The notes under the pieces were generated by a model that was given only the letters and a program-made list of their open reading frames with translations, made no database searches and was not told the origin of the DNA. DNA of 64,000 nt, taken from Verrucomicrobiia bacterium (GTDB taxonomy: Bacteria > Verrucomicrobiota > Verrucomicrobiia > Opitutales > Cerasicoccaceae). This document shows positions 34,309 through 44,190 of the stretch, piece by piece. The first letter of the stretch is position 1, and each line of letters starts with the position of its first letter. A program made the translations under genes and the position numbers. The stretch is from assembly GCA_030425485.1 (NCBI GenBank), contig JAUIAM010000011.1:1-64000 (forward strand). Direction: 5' to 3'.

Positions 34309-35718
34309 CTAGCCGTTTGTCTGGAGCCCGAAGTAGTTCTGCGCATTGTTGTAGCTGATGTTTTTCACCATGCTCCCCACGAGGTCGAAGTCGTTGGGCA
34401 GCTCACCGCGCTCCATCTCACCCCCGACGAGGTTACACATCACGCGGCGGAAGTACTCGTGGCGCGGGTAGCTGAGGAAGCTGCGCGAATCCGTAAGCAT
34501 CCCGACGAAGCGCGAGAACAGACCGAGGTTACCCAGCGCGTTCATCTGCCACTCCATCGCTTCCTTTTGGTCAAGGAACCACCAGCCACTGCCGAACTGG
34601 ATCTTACCCGCAACGGTGCCATCCTGGAAGTTTCCGATCATGGTCGCAAAGAGGTAGTTGTCGGCGGGATTCAGGTTGTAGAGCACGACCTTGGGCATGT
34701 TCCCATCGGTGGCCAGGCGATCAAGGTAGCGCGAGAGCGATTGCCCCTGGGAGTAGTCACCGATGGAGTCAAAGCCCGTGTCTGGCCCCAGCGCGCGCAG
34801 GGCGTGGCCGTTGTTGTTGCGCATCGCGCCGAGGTGGAGCTGCTTCGTCCAGCTCTTTTCCGCGTCGAGCTGGCCAAAGAGTACCATAAGGTGCCCAGCA
34901 AAAGCTTCCTGCGCCTCGGGTGATACGGCTTCGCCCGACCGAGCCTTGGCAAAAGTCTTGGCCGCCTCGGCCTCGCTGGCGAAGAGCCCCGGGCACCGCA
35001 TCAGACCGTGGTCGGAGAGACGCCCGCCCAGTTCATGGAAGAAATCGTGACGCTGCTTGAGCGCGGAAAGGAATCCGCTAAAGTCGCCCGTATCGATGCC
35101 GGAGACCGCTGCGAGCTTATCGCACCACGCACCGAAGGCGGTCAGATCACTCAGGTTCATGGCCTTGTCCGGGCGGAAAGTCGGGTAAATTTTCGTGTCG
35201 ATACCGGCAGCAGCGATAGCCTTGTGGTGTTCGAGCGTATCGGTGGGATCGTCCGTCGTGCAGACGACCTTGACCTTGAACTTATCGAGAATGCCCTTGG
35301 CGGAAAAGTCCGGCGCGACCAGCTTGGCATTGGCGGCTTCCCAGATGGCGGGCGCGTTTTTGGCGTTGATCGTGTCGCTGATGCCAAAGTAGCGCACGAG
35401 CTCAAGGTGACTCCAGTGGTAGAGAGGGTTGCGCAGCGTGTTGGGCACCGTCTCGCACCAGGCGAGGAACTTCTCGTAGGGGTCGGCGTCGCCTGTGCAG
35501 AGCTTTTCACTCACGCCATTGGTCCGCATGGCCCGCCACTTGTAGTGGTCACCCTCGAGCCAGATTTCAAACAGGTTGGCAAAGCGGCGGTCCGCAGCCA
35601 CGTCTTCGGGGGGCAGGTGGCAGTGGTAGTCGTAGATGGGCTCGTCCTTGGCGTACTCGTGGTAGAGACGCTTGGCGGCCTCGGTTTGCAGGAGAAAATC
35701 GTCGTGTATAAGGCTCAT
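34309..35718 (-). CDS. uxaC: Uronate isomerase (glucuronate/galacturonate isomerase)
   Basis: The enzyme converts D-glucuronate to D-fructuronate or D-galacturonate to D-tagaturonate. The start is placed at ATG 35718 (MSLIHDDFLLQTE), 41 codons inside the longer open frame, because that is where family similarity begins. The product is 469 residues, as expected. YDYHCHLPPEDV (about 30-41) supplies metal-binding His residues of the amidohydrolase fold, and WWFLDQKEAMEWQ and SFLSYPRHEYFRR lie near the end. It closes the minus-strand hexuronate gene set. Confidence 0.94.
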   Translation of the reverse strand: MSLIHDDFLLQTEAAKRLYHEYAKDEPIYDYHCHLPPEDVAADRRFANLFEIWLEGDHYKWRAMRTNGVSEKLCTGDADPYEKFLAWCETVPNTLRNPLYHWSHLELVRYFGISDTINAKNAPAIWEAANAKLVAPDFSAKGILDKFKVKVVCTTDDPTDTLEHHKAIAAAGIDTKIYPTFRPDKAMNLSDLTAFGAWCDKLAAVSGIDTGDFSGFLSALKQRHDFFHELGGRLSDHGLMRCPGLFASEAEAAKTFAKARSGEAVSPEAQEAFAGHLMVLFGQLDAEKSWTKQLHLGAMRNNNGHALRALGPDTGFDSIGDYSQGQSLSRYLDRLATDGNMPKVVLYNLNPADNYLFATMIGNFQDGTVAGKIQFGSGWWFLDQKEAMEWQMNALGNLGLFSRFVGMLTDSRSFLSYPRHEYFRRVMCNLVGGEMERGELPNDFDLVGSMVKNISYNNAQNYFGLQTNG

Positions 35719-35743
35719 GATGAAAATACGGGTTGGTGGTGGG

Positions 35744-36766
35744 TTATCGGTGTGAACGTCGACGGCGAATGAAGACGACCAAAAGCGTAAGGATGCCCAA
35801 GATGGCAGGCAGGGTGCGCGGCTCGGGGATGACCGAATCAATCCAGTCCTGGTGCTGCGCCACGCCGGTGTACATGGCTACGTCGCCGTAGACCTCGTGC
35901 TCCATGTTACCAAAGCTGCTGATGCCCGCGACAAGCCACTCCCCATCGTCCTCGTCGAAGATAAAGAGCGGCCCGCCGGAGTCGCCCGAAGATGAGTCAG
36001 CCTCAAGCGGCGTCGCGGTGGGGTCGCTGGTGCCATTGCCCACGATCGGGCCGACCGGCGGATTCGGGATGCCATCGAGGCTGTTCGACGTGCCCTGCGG
36101 GTTATCAAAGTCAAAGGCCAGCAGGCTGCCCTGGTACTCGGGGGCAAAAGTATTCGTCAGATTGACCAACACGCGGTCAACGACATTCTGTCCGGCGCGC
36201 TTGAGTCCATCGTCAGTTGTTGGTCCAGTCAGGCCATTGCCAAAATCACCGTAACCGGAGAAGTACATAGGCTCGCCCAGCGAAGTCGTCACCTCGTTAT
36301 AGCTCGCCGGTGTCATACCGGTAACGGGTGAGGTAAGCTTTACCAGCGCGATGTCCACTCCGGCCCCAAAGACTTGCTGCAAGGGCGCATCGTTATCGAG
36401 AGCCGCCGTCCAGGCAGGATGCAGGTAGGCCGCTGATATCTGATAGCTTGCCGTTGGGTTGCGCAGATCCGCTCCGAAGTTGAGCTGGATTTTGGTAACA
36501 TCAACCACGTCGCTTTTTTGCTCACGCAATACGTGCGCCGCAGTCAACGCCCACTGGCTCGTAATCATGACCGCCGAGCCCCAGTCATCGGTACTCGGCG
36601 TGTAGAGCGCACCCACAGGGGAAAAATCCGGGTAGTCCTCCCCCGCCGGGTAGCCGTCATTCATGGCCAAATCGCGGTAATTGGCATCCGGAACATCATC
36701 CCGAATGATGAGCGCATCTGCCACCAATGGCAGAAACAACAGACATGCTAGCGGATACTTCATCAA
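35744..36766 (-). CDS. Trypsin-like serine protease with PEP-CTERM signal, exported
   Basis: The 340-residue protein has a signal peptide (MMKYPLACLLFLPLVADA) and an S1 protease domain with the triad H78 (LTAAHVL), D138 (GVDIALVKL) and S263 (GDSGGPLF). The C-terminus is SVIPEPRTLPAILG, a hydrophobic helix (ILTLLVVFI) and RRRRSHR, a PEP-CTERM sorting signal. It should be attached or released at the cell surface. It is 25 bases from uxaC and 33 from the SDR gene on the same strand, an odd place for a protease. Confidence 0.88.
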   Translation of the reverse strand: MMKYPLACLLFLPLVADALIIRDDVPDANYRDLAMNDGYPAGEDYPDFSPVGALYTPSTDDWGSAVMITSQWALTAAHVLREQKSDVVDVTKIQLNFGADLRNPTASYQISAAYLHPAWTAALDNDAPLQQVFGAGVDIALVKLTSPVTGMTPASYNEVTTSLGEPMYFSGYGDFGNGLTGPTTDDGLKRAGQNVVDRVLVNLTNTFAPEYQGSLLAFDFDNPQGTSNSLDGIPNPPVGPIVGNGTSDPTATPLEADSSSGDSGGPLFIFDEDDGEWLVAGISSFGNMEHEVYGDVAMYTGVAQHQDWIDSVIPEPRTLPAILGILTLLVVFIRRRRSHR

Positions 36767-36799
36767 CCCAGATTACCAAATCTGCAAAGCGGGTAAAAC

Positions 36800-37579
36800 C
36801 TAGATCGTCATGGCCGCATAGCCGCCGTCCACCAGCAGTTCTGCCCCCGTGATGAAGCTGCCCGCACCGCTGGCCAGCAAGAGCGTGGCCCCAATCAGTT
36901 CGTTGGCCTCTCCAAAGCGCTTCATCGGCGTGTGCCCCATGATCTGCTCGACGCGCTCGGGCGTGAGCACCTTGCGGTTTTGCTCAGCGGGGAAGAAGCC
37001 CGGCACGAGCGTGTTGACGCGAATGTTGAGCGGGGCCCACTCACGGGCGAGGTTCTTGGAGAGGTTGTGCACGGCGGCCTTGGTGGCCGAGTAGGTGAAG
37101 ACGCGCGAAAGCGGGATCACGCCGGACATCGAGCCGACATTGATAATCGAACCGCCCTGACCGCGCTCGACGAAGTACTTGCCAAAAACCTGGCAGCAGG
37201 CAAAGAGCGACTTGAAGTTAATATCGAGGATGCGCTCGACCTCCTCCTCTTCGATTTCGAAGAAAGGCGTCGGGCTGTTAACACCCGCACCGTTGACGAG
37301 GATGTCCACTTGTCCTGATTTTTTCAATACACGCTCCAGCAGGTCCTTGCGCTCGTCGGCATCGCCCACTTCGCACTTCTCGAAGTAGCTTTTGCCGTGA
37401 AAGCGGTGAAGTTTTTCCAGGCGGGCCGCCGCCTTTTCCTCGCTGCGACCAACGAGGACGACTTCCGCCCCGGCCCCGGCCAGGCCCTCGGCCATCGCGC
37501 CGCAGAGCTCGCCCGTGCCACCGATCACGACCGCGGTTTTACCTTCAAGAGAGAAAAGAGAATCTAAGTAATCTGACAT
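36800..37579 (-). CDS. SDR oxidoreductase, likely D-mannonate/D-altronate (fructuronate/tagaturonate reductase type)
   Basis: The 259-residue classical SDR has the NAD(P) motif GGTGELCG at 20-27, NGAG near 97, and the catalytic Ser-Tyr-Lys in VGSMSG and YSATK. Its position between uronate isomerase and KDG kinase fits an enzyme reducing fructuronate to mannonate, a step done by SDR proteins in some bacteria instead of UxuB. A gluconate 5-dehydrogenase-like role is the alternative. Confidence 0.8.
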   Translation of the reverse strand: MSDYLDSLFSLEGKTAVVIGGTGELCGAMAEGLAGAGAEVVLVGRSEEKAAARLEKLHRFHGKSYFEKCEVGDADERKDLLERVLKKSGQVDILVNGAGVNSPTPFFEIEEEEVERILDINFKSLFACCQVFGKYFVERGQGGSIINVGSMSGVIPLSRVFTYSATKAAVHNLSKNLAREWAPLNIRVNTLVPGFFPAEQNRKVLTPERVEQIMGHTPMKRFGEANELIGATLLLASGAGSFITGAELLVDGGYAAMTI

Positions 37580-37694
37580 AATGTTTATTTATATACTCGC
37601 CACAGAGCGCACATAGGACGCCAAGACTAAGTTGTGTGTTCGAGAACTACACGGCGAATACCGTGCTTTATGAGATAAGTGACCAGCCAGAACG

Positions 37695-38792
<1,098 letters not shown>

Positions 38793-38824
38793 GATAGGAG
38801 GTATTTTTAAGTTAAGAAGTGGGA

Positions 38825-39919
38825 TTAGTTGGCAACGGGGAAGTCGCTCAGGTTCCAGGGGGTCGAGCCGCACTCTACCGCGACTTCGTTGAAAGCTTCA
38901 ATCTCTGCCGGAGAAAAGAGCAAGCCGCCGGCGGCCTCACTGCGCGCGGCAGCCTTAGCCTCAAGCTGGCCCGGGAGCAGGCAGTTCTCATTACCGTGGC
39001 CGAGAATGTCGTCGATCACCGCCTTTACGTTCTTGGACTGGTCGCGACCAAGCGCGAAGTCACCGCCCGAGATGGCATCCGGATGGATCACCTGGAAGTA
39101 AAAGGCCGGGGTGTGCTTTTCCTCTGGATGCTGGTCCCAGCGCGAGCGCAGCGTGGGCAGCGAACCGCCGATGTAAGCACCGACAAGCTCGTTGATGAGC
39201 GAAAGGCCATAGCCCTTGTGCGCGCCAAAAGTCGTGAGCGCGGAAACGGCCTTGGCGTCCGTGGTCGGGTTGCCGTCCTTGTCCACGGCGGCACCTGCGG
39301 GGAGCGGCTGGCCCTCGCGCAGGAACTGCTGTACGCGACCCATAGCGATGACCGATGTCGCCCAGTCCACCACAATGGGGAAGCCGACGGCGTCGGTCGT
39401 CGGGAAACCCCACGAGTGCGGGTTCGTACCCAGCGTGGGGAACTTCCCCATAAAGGGCACGACCTCGGCCAGCGCGGCAGTGCAGTTGGTGTAAGCGATG
39501 TAGCCGCGCGAGGCAGCCTCCATCACATAGCCACCGCCCCAGAGATAGTGAAATGCATTATCCACGGAGATCTGACCAATGCCGTACTTGTCGGCCAAGG
39601 CGATACACTCGTCCATCGCCTCGTAGGCCGTGGCCTGACCAAGCTTGCGGTTGGCATTCCAGACTTGGGAGGCGGCGAAGCGGCTCTCCTTTTTCTCGAT
39701 CTGTACGCCGGGCTTGCAGCCGCCCGCTGCGGAACCAAAGAGGTGGTCCAGGTGCAGCGCCTTGAGCGCGTTGTGCGTGCGGATGCCATGGCGGCTGGCA
39801 TGGGCGGAGAAACGCGAGGCAGCAGCGGCTTCATCAACTGTGTATCCACGATGCTGATACGCGGCTTCAACAAGTGCGTTGTGGGTTGACTCGGGGACGA
39901 TGTGGAAGGTTTCGGACAT
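38825..39919 (-). CDS. Ldh2-family malate/L-lactate/sugar-acid dehydrogenase
   Basis: The 364-residue NAD(P)-dependent enzyme belongs to the LDH2/MDH2 family: ASRHGIRTHNAL near residue 48, GTNPHSWGFPT near 163, and GAHKGYGLSLINELVGAYIGG near 235. Members reduce 2-oxo acids such as 2,3-diketogulonate or ureidoglycolate. In this operon a sugar-acid substrate is likely. The gene is 33 bases upstream of kdgK. Confidence 0.85.
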   Translation of the reverse strand: MSETFHIVPESTHNALVEAAYQHRGYTVDEAAAASRFSAHASRHGIRTHNALKALHLDHLFGSAAGGCKPGVQIEKKESRFAASQVWNANRKLGQATAYEAMDECIALADKYGIGQISVDNAFHYLWGGGYVMEAASRGYIAYTNCTAALAEVVPFMGKFPTLGTNPHSWGFPTTDAVGFPIVVDWATSVIAMGRVQQFLREGQPLPAGAAVDKDGNPTTDAKAVSALTTFGAHKGYGLSLINELVGAYIGGSLPTLRSRWDQHPEEKHTPAFYFQVIHPDAISGGDFALGRDQSKNVKAVIDDILGHGNENCLLPGQLEAKAAARSEAAGGLLFSPAEIEAFNEVAVECGSTPWNLSDFPVAN

Positions 39920-40082
39920 GGGAGTGTTGGGATTTTAAACCGCATTGAGCGCCAAGCGCGCTAAGCATGAATTCAAATATCGGGTTTTAAAGATACGGGT
40001 AAAAACGATTATACTTTTTATGAGTAAAAAGCCGCTGCGGGATACAATGGGAAAGCGCCTGTGCCCTTAGCGAACTTTGCGG

Positions 40083-41063
40083 TTAAGAACTAACGGGCGG
40101 GATCGGTACGTCGTTGACCTGGGCCAAGGGCTTTTCGCCCTTGAGGCAGAGCAGGAGATTTTCCGTCGCCATCGTGGCTTGGCGGACAACCGACTCGTAG
40201 GTGCGCGAGCCAATATGCGGCGTGACGATGCAGTTCGGAGCATTAAGCAGCGGGTGGTCGGCCGGAGGCGGTTCCTCGTCGAGCACGTCTGTGCCATAGC
40301 CGCCAACCTTGCCGCTCTTGAGCGCAGCTGCCATGTCGGCGGTATTGACCAGCTCGCCGCGGGCGCAGTTGAGGATGACGACCCCGTCCTTCATGTTCGG
40401 AAAGGAGCGGTTACTGATCATGTCGCGGGTTTCCTCGGTCAAGTTCGTGTGCAGGCTGAGGATGTCCGCGCGCTGGAAAACCTGAGTCAGGCCGTGCTCG
40501 CGCTCAATGCCGTGCTCCTTGGCAAACTCCTCGGGCCAGTAAATGTCATAGCCCACCACCTTGAGGCCGAAAGCTTTGGCGCGAATGGCGACCTCACGGC
40601 CAATGCGGCCCAGGCCGATGATGCCGATGGTCTTGCCCATGATCTCGTGCCCGGTCAGGCGTTTCCAGTTACCCTCGCGCACGTAGTTGACCTCGGTCAC
40701 GAGCTGGCGGAAAAGTGCGAACATAAGTGCAAAGGTGTGCTCGGCCACGGTGGTGTGATTTACCCCGGGGGTGAAGCAGAGCGGGATGCCCATCTCGGTG
40801 GCCGCAGCGACGTCGATCTTGTCCACGCCGATGCCGTACTTGGCCATAATTTTGAGGCGCGGTGTGGCCTTTTCCAGCACCTTGCGCGTGATGGCGTCAT
40901 CCCCGCAAAGAAAGGCGTCGAAGTCACCGGCCAGCTTGAGCATGGCCTCTTCGGAGAGCGGGCCGCGCTCGCGGTGAATCTCGTGCCCGGAGCCTTCGAG
41001 CATGTCGTGATGGGGGCCAGGAGTATCCTGGTAGGAGGTAGTGGTTAAGAGTATCTTTGCCAT
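40083..41063 (-). CDS. D-isomer-specific 2-hydroxyacid dehydrogenase (phosphoglycerate dehydrogenase-like)
   Basis: The 326-residue enzyme has GKTIGIIGLGRIGREVAIRA, the NAD-binding GxGxxG, near residue 148 and the catalytic Arg, Glu and His in NCARGELVN, LDEEPP and TPHIGSRTYE. It acts on a 2-hydroxy acid/2-oxo acid pair. With the Ldh2 enzyme there are two 2-oxoacid reductases in this locus, which may handle KDG-like or hydroxypyruvate-type intermediates. It is not assigned to serA, since the C-terminal ACT domain is absent. Confidence 0.85.
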   Translation of the reverse strand: MAKILLTTTSYQDTPGPHHDMLEGSGHEIHRERGPLSEEAMLKLAGDFDAFLCGDDAITRKVLEKATPRLKIMAKYGIGVDKIDVAAATEMGIPLCFTPGVNHTTVAEHTFALMFALFRQLVTEVNYVREGNWKRLTGHEIMGKTIGIIGLGRIGREVAIRAKAFGLKVVGYDIYWPEEFAKEHGIEREHGLTQVFQRADILSLHTNLTEETRDMISNRSFPNMKDGVVILNCARGELVNTADMAAALKSGKVGGYGTDVLDEEPPPADHPLLNAPNCIVTPHIGSRTYESVVRQATMATENLLLCLKGEKPLAQVNDVPIPPVSS

Positions 41064-41146
41064 CGAATTAAAAGAATAACGCCCAAATCACACACGTGTA
41101 GGGTAAGAAGTCAAGCCCAAGCTGTCATCTCCCCATAAAAAGCGTG

Positions 41147-42196
41147 TCACTTCCCCACCCGGCGCGTGGAATCGCGCTCGATCAGGGAGGGACGAACCGT
41201 TACGGGCTTGATGCTTTGGGCTCCCTTCCCGCCCGCCAGCAGCGTGTCCAGCATCTCGGCAGCTTTGCGCATGAGTGCCTCGGGCCGTTGGTCTACCGAG
41301 CTCAGGCGAGGCCAACTGTAATCGGAAATCTCCAGGTTGTCGTAGCCCACCATGGAGAGATCCCGCGGGAACTCCCACCCCTCTTTGCGCAAGCTGTGCA
41401 TGAGGCCAATGGCCACACGGTCATTCAGGACGATGGCTGCGCTGGGCGGTTTTTCCATAGTCAGGCAATGCGAAGCCAATCGCTCCCCCAGGGCGTAGTC
41501 GTGGTGGCGCACTCCGGCCTCATAATGGTGCAGGAACACCTTATCATAGTCCAGCTTGAGTCGCTTGGCCGCCCGGCGTAGGCCCTCCAGCTTGATTGCG
41601 CCATAGCTGTCGGTAGGGTCGATCCCCAGCGTCACAAAGCGGCGATGGCCCAGCCCGTAAAGGTGCTCCAGGGTCAAGCCCATCGCATAGGCCCGGTCCG
41701 AGCGCACGCAGTGAGGAGAGTTGGCCCGCTCGGGGTCGATCCAGACCACGGGGGTCGACTGTTCCCGCGCGTTGCGCAGGACGGCCTCTTCCTCGTTGAG
41801 CTGCGAGCCGATCAAGACAATACCGTCCACCCGCATAGACAGAAAGTGCCGGATAACCTGCTCCTCCATGCCGACGTTCCCGCTGGTCAGCTCGATCAAG
41901 GTGTGGCGTCCCTGCTCTCTTAGCTGCTGCTGCAAGATCGCGGTCTTGCGCACAAGGATGGGCGATTCGATCTCTTGAAAGCAGACGCCAATCGTGCCCG
42001 TCTTGCCGCCGCGCAAGCTCCGGGCGAGGGCGTTGGGCTGATAGCCCAGCTCCTCCATGGCCCGGTGGACGCGCTCAACCGTCGCCGGCAGCACCCCGGG
42101 ATGGCCATTGAGTACCCGGGAAATGGTCCAGCGCGATAAACCCAGGTGACGGGCCAGGGCGGCGGTGGTGGCAGGCTTTTGCGGGGAAGAAGGCAT
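41147..42196 (-). CDS. LacI-family transcriptional regulator
   Basis: The 349-residue repressor has an N-terminal LacI helix-turn-helix (ALARHLGLSRWTISRVLNGHPG) and a periplasmic-binding-protein-like sensor domain. It is first in the minus-strand uronate cluster and the probable regulator. No matching operator was recognised with confidence in the gaps at 39920-40082 or 42197-42240. Confidence 0.9.
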   Translation of the reverse strand: MPSSPQKPATTAALARHLGLSRWTISRVLNGHPGVLPATVERVHRAMEELGYQPNALARSLRGGKTGTIGVCFQEIESPILVRKTAILQQQLREQGRHTLIELTSGNVGMEEQVIRHFLSMRVDGIVLIGSQLNEEEAVLRNAREQSTPVVWIDPERANSPHCVRSDRAYAMGLTLEHLYGLGHRRFVTLGIDPTDSYGAIKLEGLRRAAKRLKLDYDKVFLHHYEAGVRHHDYALGERLASHCLTMEKPPSAAIVLNDRVAIGLMHSLRKEGWEFPRDLSMVGYDNLEISDYSWPRLSSVDQRPEALMRKAAEMLDTLLAGGKGAQSIKPVTVRPSLIERDSTRRVGK

Positions 42197-42270
42197 GCGG
42201 GCTGCTTACACGCGTAGGCTTATCCGCCCGCCTGTCAAACCTTAGCATACCGCGGCCTCTCGTATCCGGG

Positions 42271-42307
42271 CAAAAAAAGAGCCTGCACGAGGCAGGCTCT
42301 CAAAAAA
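42271..42307 (-). terminator. Terminator of the antiporter gene
   Basis: AGAGCCTGC at 42278-42286 pairs with GCAGGCTCT at 42292-42300 around a five-base loop. Seven A on the left become seven T on the minus strand, so termination acts on the antiporter transcript. The A run on the right may also help in the other direction. Confidence 0.9.
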
Positions 42308-42329
42308 GGAATCGGTCTTGAAAACTCGA

Positions 42330-44021
42330 CTAGTGAGGCAGGACGATGAACATCACGGCCTGAATCAGTGTCGGGATGAGAGCGCCCAGAAGCAGCCCCA
42401 GCGGAGAAATCCCACCCTGGAAGAACTTGCCCAGAATGCTCTGACCAGCCGGGTTGGGCGCGTTGGCGATAACCGTCAAGCCGCCACCGGTAACGGCGCC
42501 CGCGACCACGGCGTACTGCAGTGCCATGTTACCACTGAAGGCGGGCACCTGAGAAGCCAGGTAGGTGATGGCGGCATTGTCATTAAAGGCCGTCAACACG
42601 GTTGAGCCGATGAAGAGCGGCACCTCGGCCAAGCTTCCCAAGACGGGAGCAATCCACCAGCCCTGCAGGCCACCATGGATAACCAGTGCAGCGAGGAAGA
42701 AACCGACCAGCAGCGGCCCCTTGAGGGAGACATCGTACTGGTGGTGCGAGGTCGCCATGATGAAAGCGATGAAAACGAGGAAGCCACCAATGAAGAGCGG
42801 CGGGTGGTGCAGCATCATCACCGTCCAGCCGATAAAGAAGAGGTGTACAAGCATGATCCAGACCGGCACGGGCTCTTCTTCTTTATCCTCACCGGAAACA
42901 TTCATGGCCGCGCGGTTGCTGGCCAGTTCGGCAAAGTGCTTGCGGAAGACGAAGAAGTAGATCGCGTTGGAAACCAGGATACCCCCCACCGCACGCCAGC
43001 CGAAGTGCGTAAACATGAAAGCGAAGTCCCAGTTCCAGGTGGAGGCGACCATAAGCACGGGCGGAGCGGCAAAGTGCGAGAGCGTACCCCCAACAGAGAT
43101 GTTGACAAAGAGCAGGCCCAGGGTGGCGTAGGCGAACTTCGAGGCGGGCTTGTACTTGTAGAACTGCTGGCCGAGGAGCAGCGCAGCAATCGTCATGGCG
43201 GCAGGCTCCGTGATGAACGAGCCAAGAATCGGGGCAATCGTCAGGATAGACAACCACCAGGCAGCCGGTGACTGCTTACCGATGTTGGCCACGACGCGGA
43301 GGGCGTTTTGCGCAACCTGGAGCACAGGGCGCGAAGAGGCGATAGCCATGATGATGACCACGAAAACCGGCTCGGTATAGTTACGCGTGTCAATGTAGTG
43401 CACCGCCGTGTCCCAGCCGTAGCCGGGCCAAAACGTGATGACGAGAAACAGCGGCAAGACCCAGATGCCGAAAATGGCCTCTACTTCGCCTAGAAAGTGA
43501 AAGAAAGTCGCCTTGAAGCTGACGGGTTCCTTGTTGGCCACGTAGCGGCGACCATGCCCGTCCACCCTCTCCTTGTGCTTGTGCTCAATGTCGTGGGCGA
43601 TCTTCATGAACTTGCCCGCGAAGAAGGTGTGCAAAATCGCGCCGAAGAAAAGCAAGGTCACCACGAGGTTGAGCGGCTCGGCCTCAATGCGGACCTTGAG
43701 CGTTTCGATGACCCCGAGTGCGGCCACCTCCGGGTCAACACCGGTTGCGTGCTCCTCGTCCACCGCGTGGTCACCTACGGTCTGGTGTACGTCCGCAGCG
43801 GGGGCCATACTCCCCTCACCCGGCGCAGTGTAGCCCTCGAGGGCCTCGACTTTGCCTGCGGTGATCAGCTCGGCCAGCTTCTCCTGTTCGTAGGGGATGT
43901 AATCATCCAGCGGGCGCGGGAAGGGCGGTAAATCTGACGGTCCGTGACCACCGCCTCCGGCTGCAAAGAGCGGAGTGGTCATCATCAGGACTGCGAAAAG
44001 CGCGAGCAGGTATTTTAGCAT
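42330..44021 (-). CDS. Putative Na+/H+ antiporter (NhaD-like ion transporter family)
   Basis: The start ATG 44021 (MLKYLLALFAVLMMTTPLFA, a signal peptide) replaces the longer open frame, whose extra N-terminus is antisense to lptD. The 563-residue protein has a hydrophilic periplasmic stretch (about 25-95), then about a dozen membrane helices. GSFITEPAAMTIAALLLGQ and LTAFNDNAAITYLASQVP contain the charged residues (Glu/Asp, Asn-Asp) usual for the ion path. It is likely to exchange Na+ for H+ across the inner membrane. Confidence 0.85.
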   Translation of the reverse strand: MLKYLLALFAVLMMTTPLFAAGGGGHGPSDLPPFPRPLDDYIPYEQEKLAELITAGKVEALEGYTAPGEGSMAPAADVHQTVGDHAVDEEHATGVDPEVAALGVIETLKVRIEAEPLNLVVTLLFFGAILHTFFAGKFMKIAHDIEHKHKERVDGHGRRYVANKEPVSFKATFFHFLGEVEAIFGIWVLPLFLVITFWPGYGWDTAVHYIDTRNYTEPVFVVIIMAIASSRPVLQVAQNALRVVANIGKQSPAAWWLSILTIAPILGSFITEPAAMTIAALLLGQQFYKYKPASKFAYATLGLLFVNISVGGTLSHFAAPPVLMVASTWNWDFAFMFTHFGWRAVGGILVSNAIYFFVFRKHFAELASNRAAMNVSGEDKEEEPVPVWIMLVHLFFIGWTVMMLHHPPLFIGGFLVFIAFIMATSHHQYDVSLKGPLLVGFFLAALVIHGGLQGWWIAPVLGSLAEVPLFIGSTVLTAFNDNAAITYLASQVPAFSGNMALQYAVVAGAVTGGGLTVIANAPNPAGQSILGKFFQGGISPLGLLLGALIPTLIQAVMFIVLPH

Positions 44022-44190
44022 GGGTCTATATAGATCAGTGAGAAGAGATTCGGGTGCATGCCGGGGAGCCCCGTCATGGCAAACTCCGCTTTTGTATGGG
44101 CAGATTTGTGCGCGTTGCAAGCCGAACAGGTAAAAATAGTCCTTGCCCGTATGCCCGGCACGCCACAGTCTCCCCATTTTCAATTCCCCC

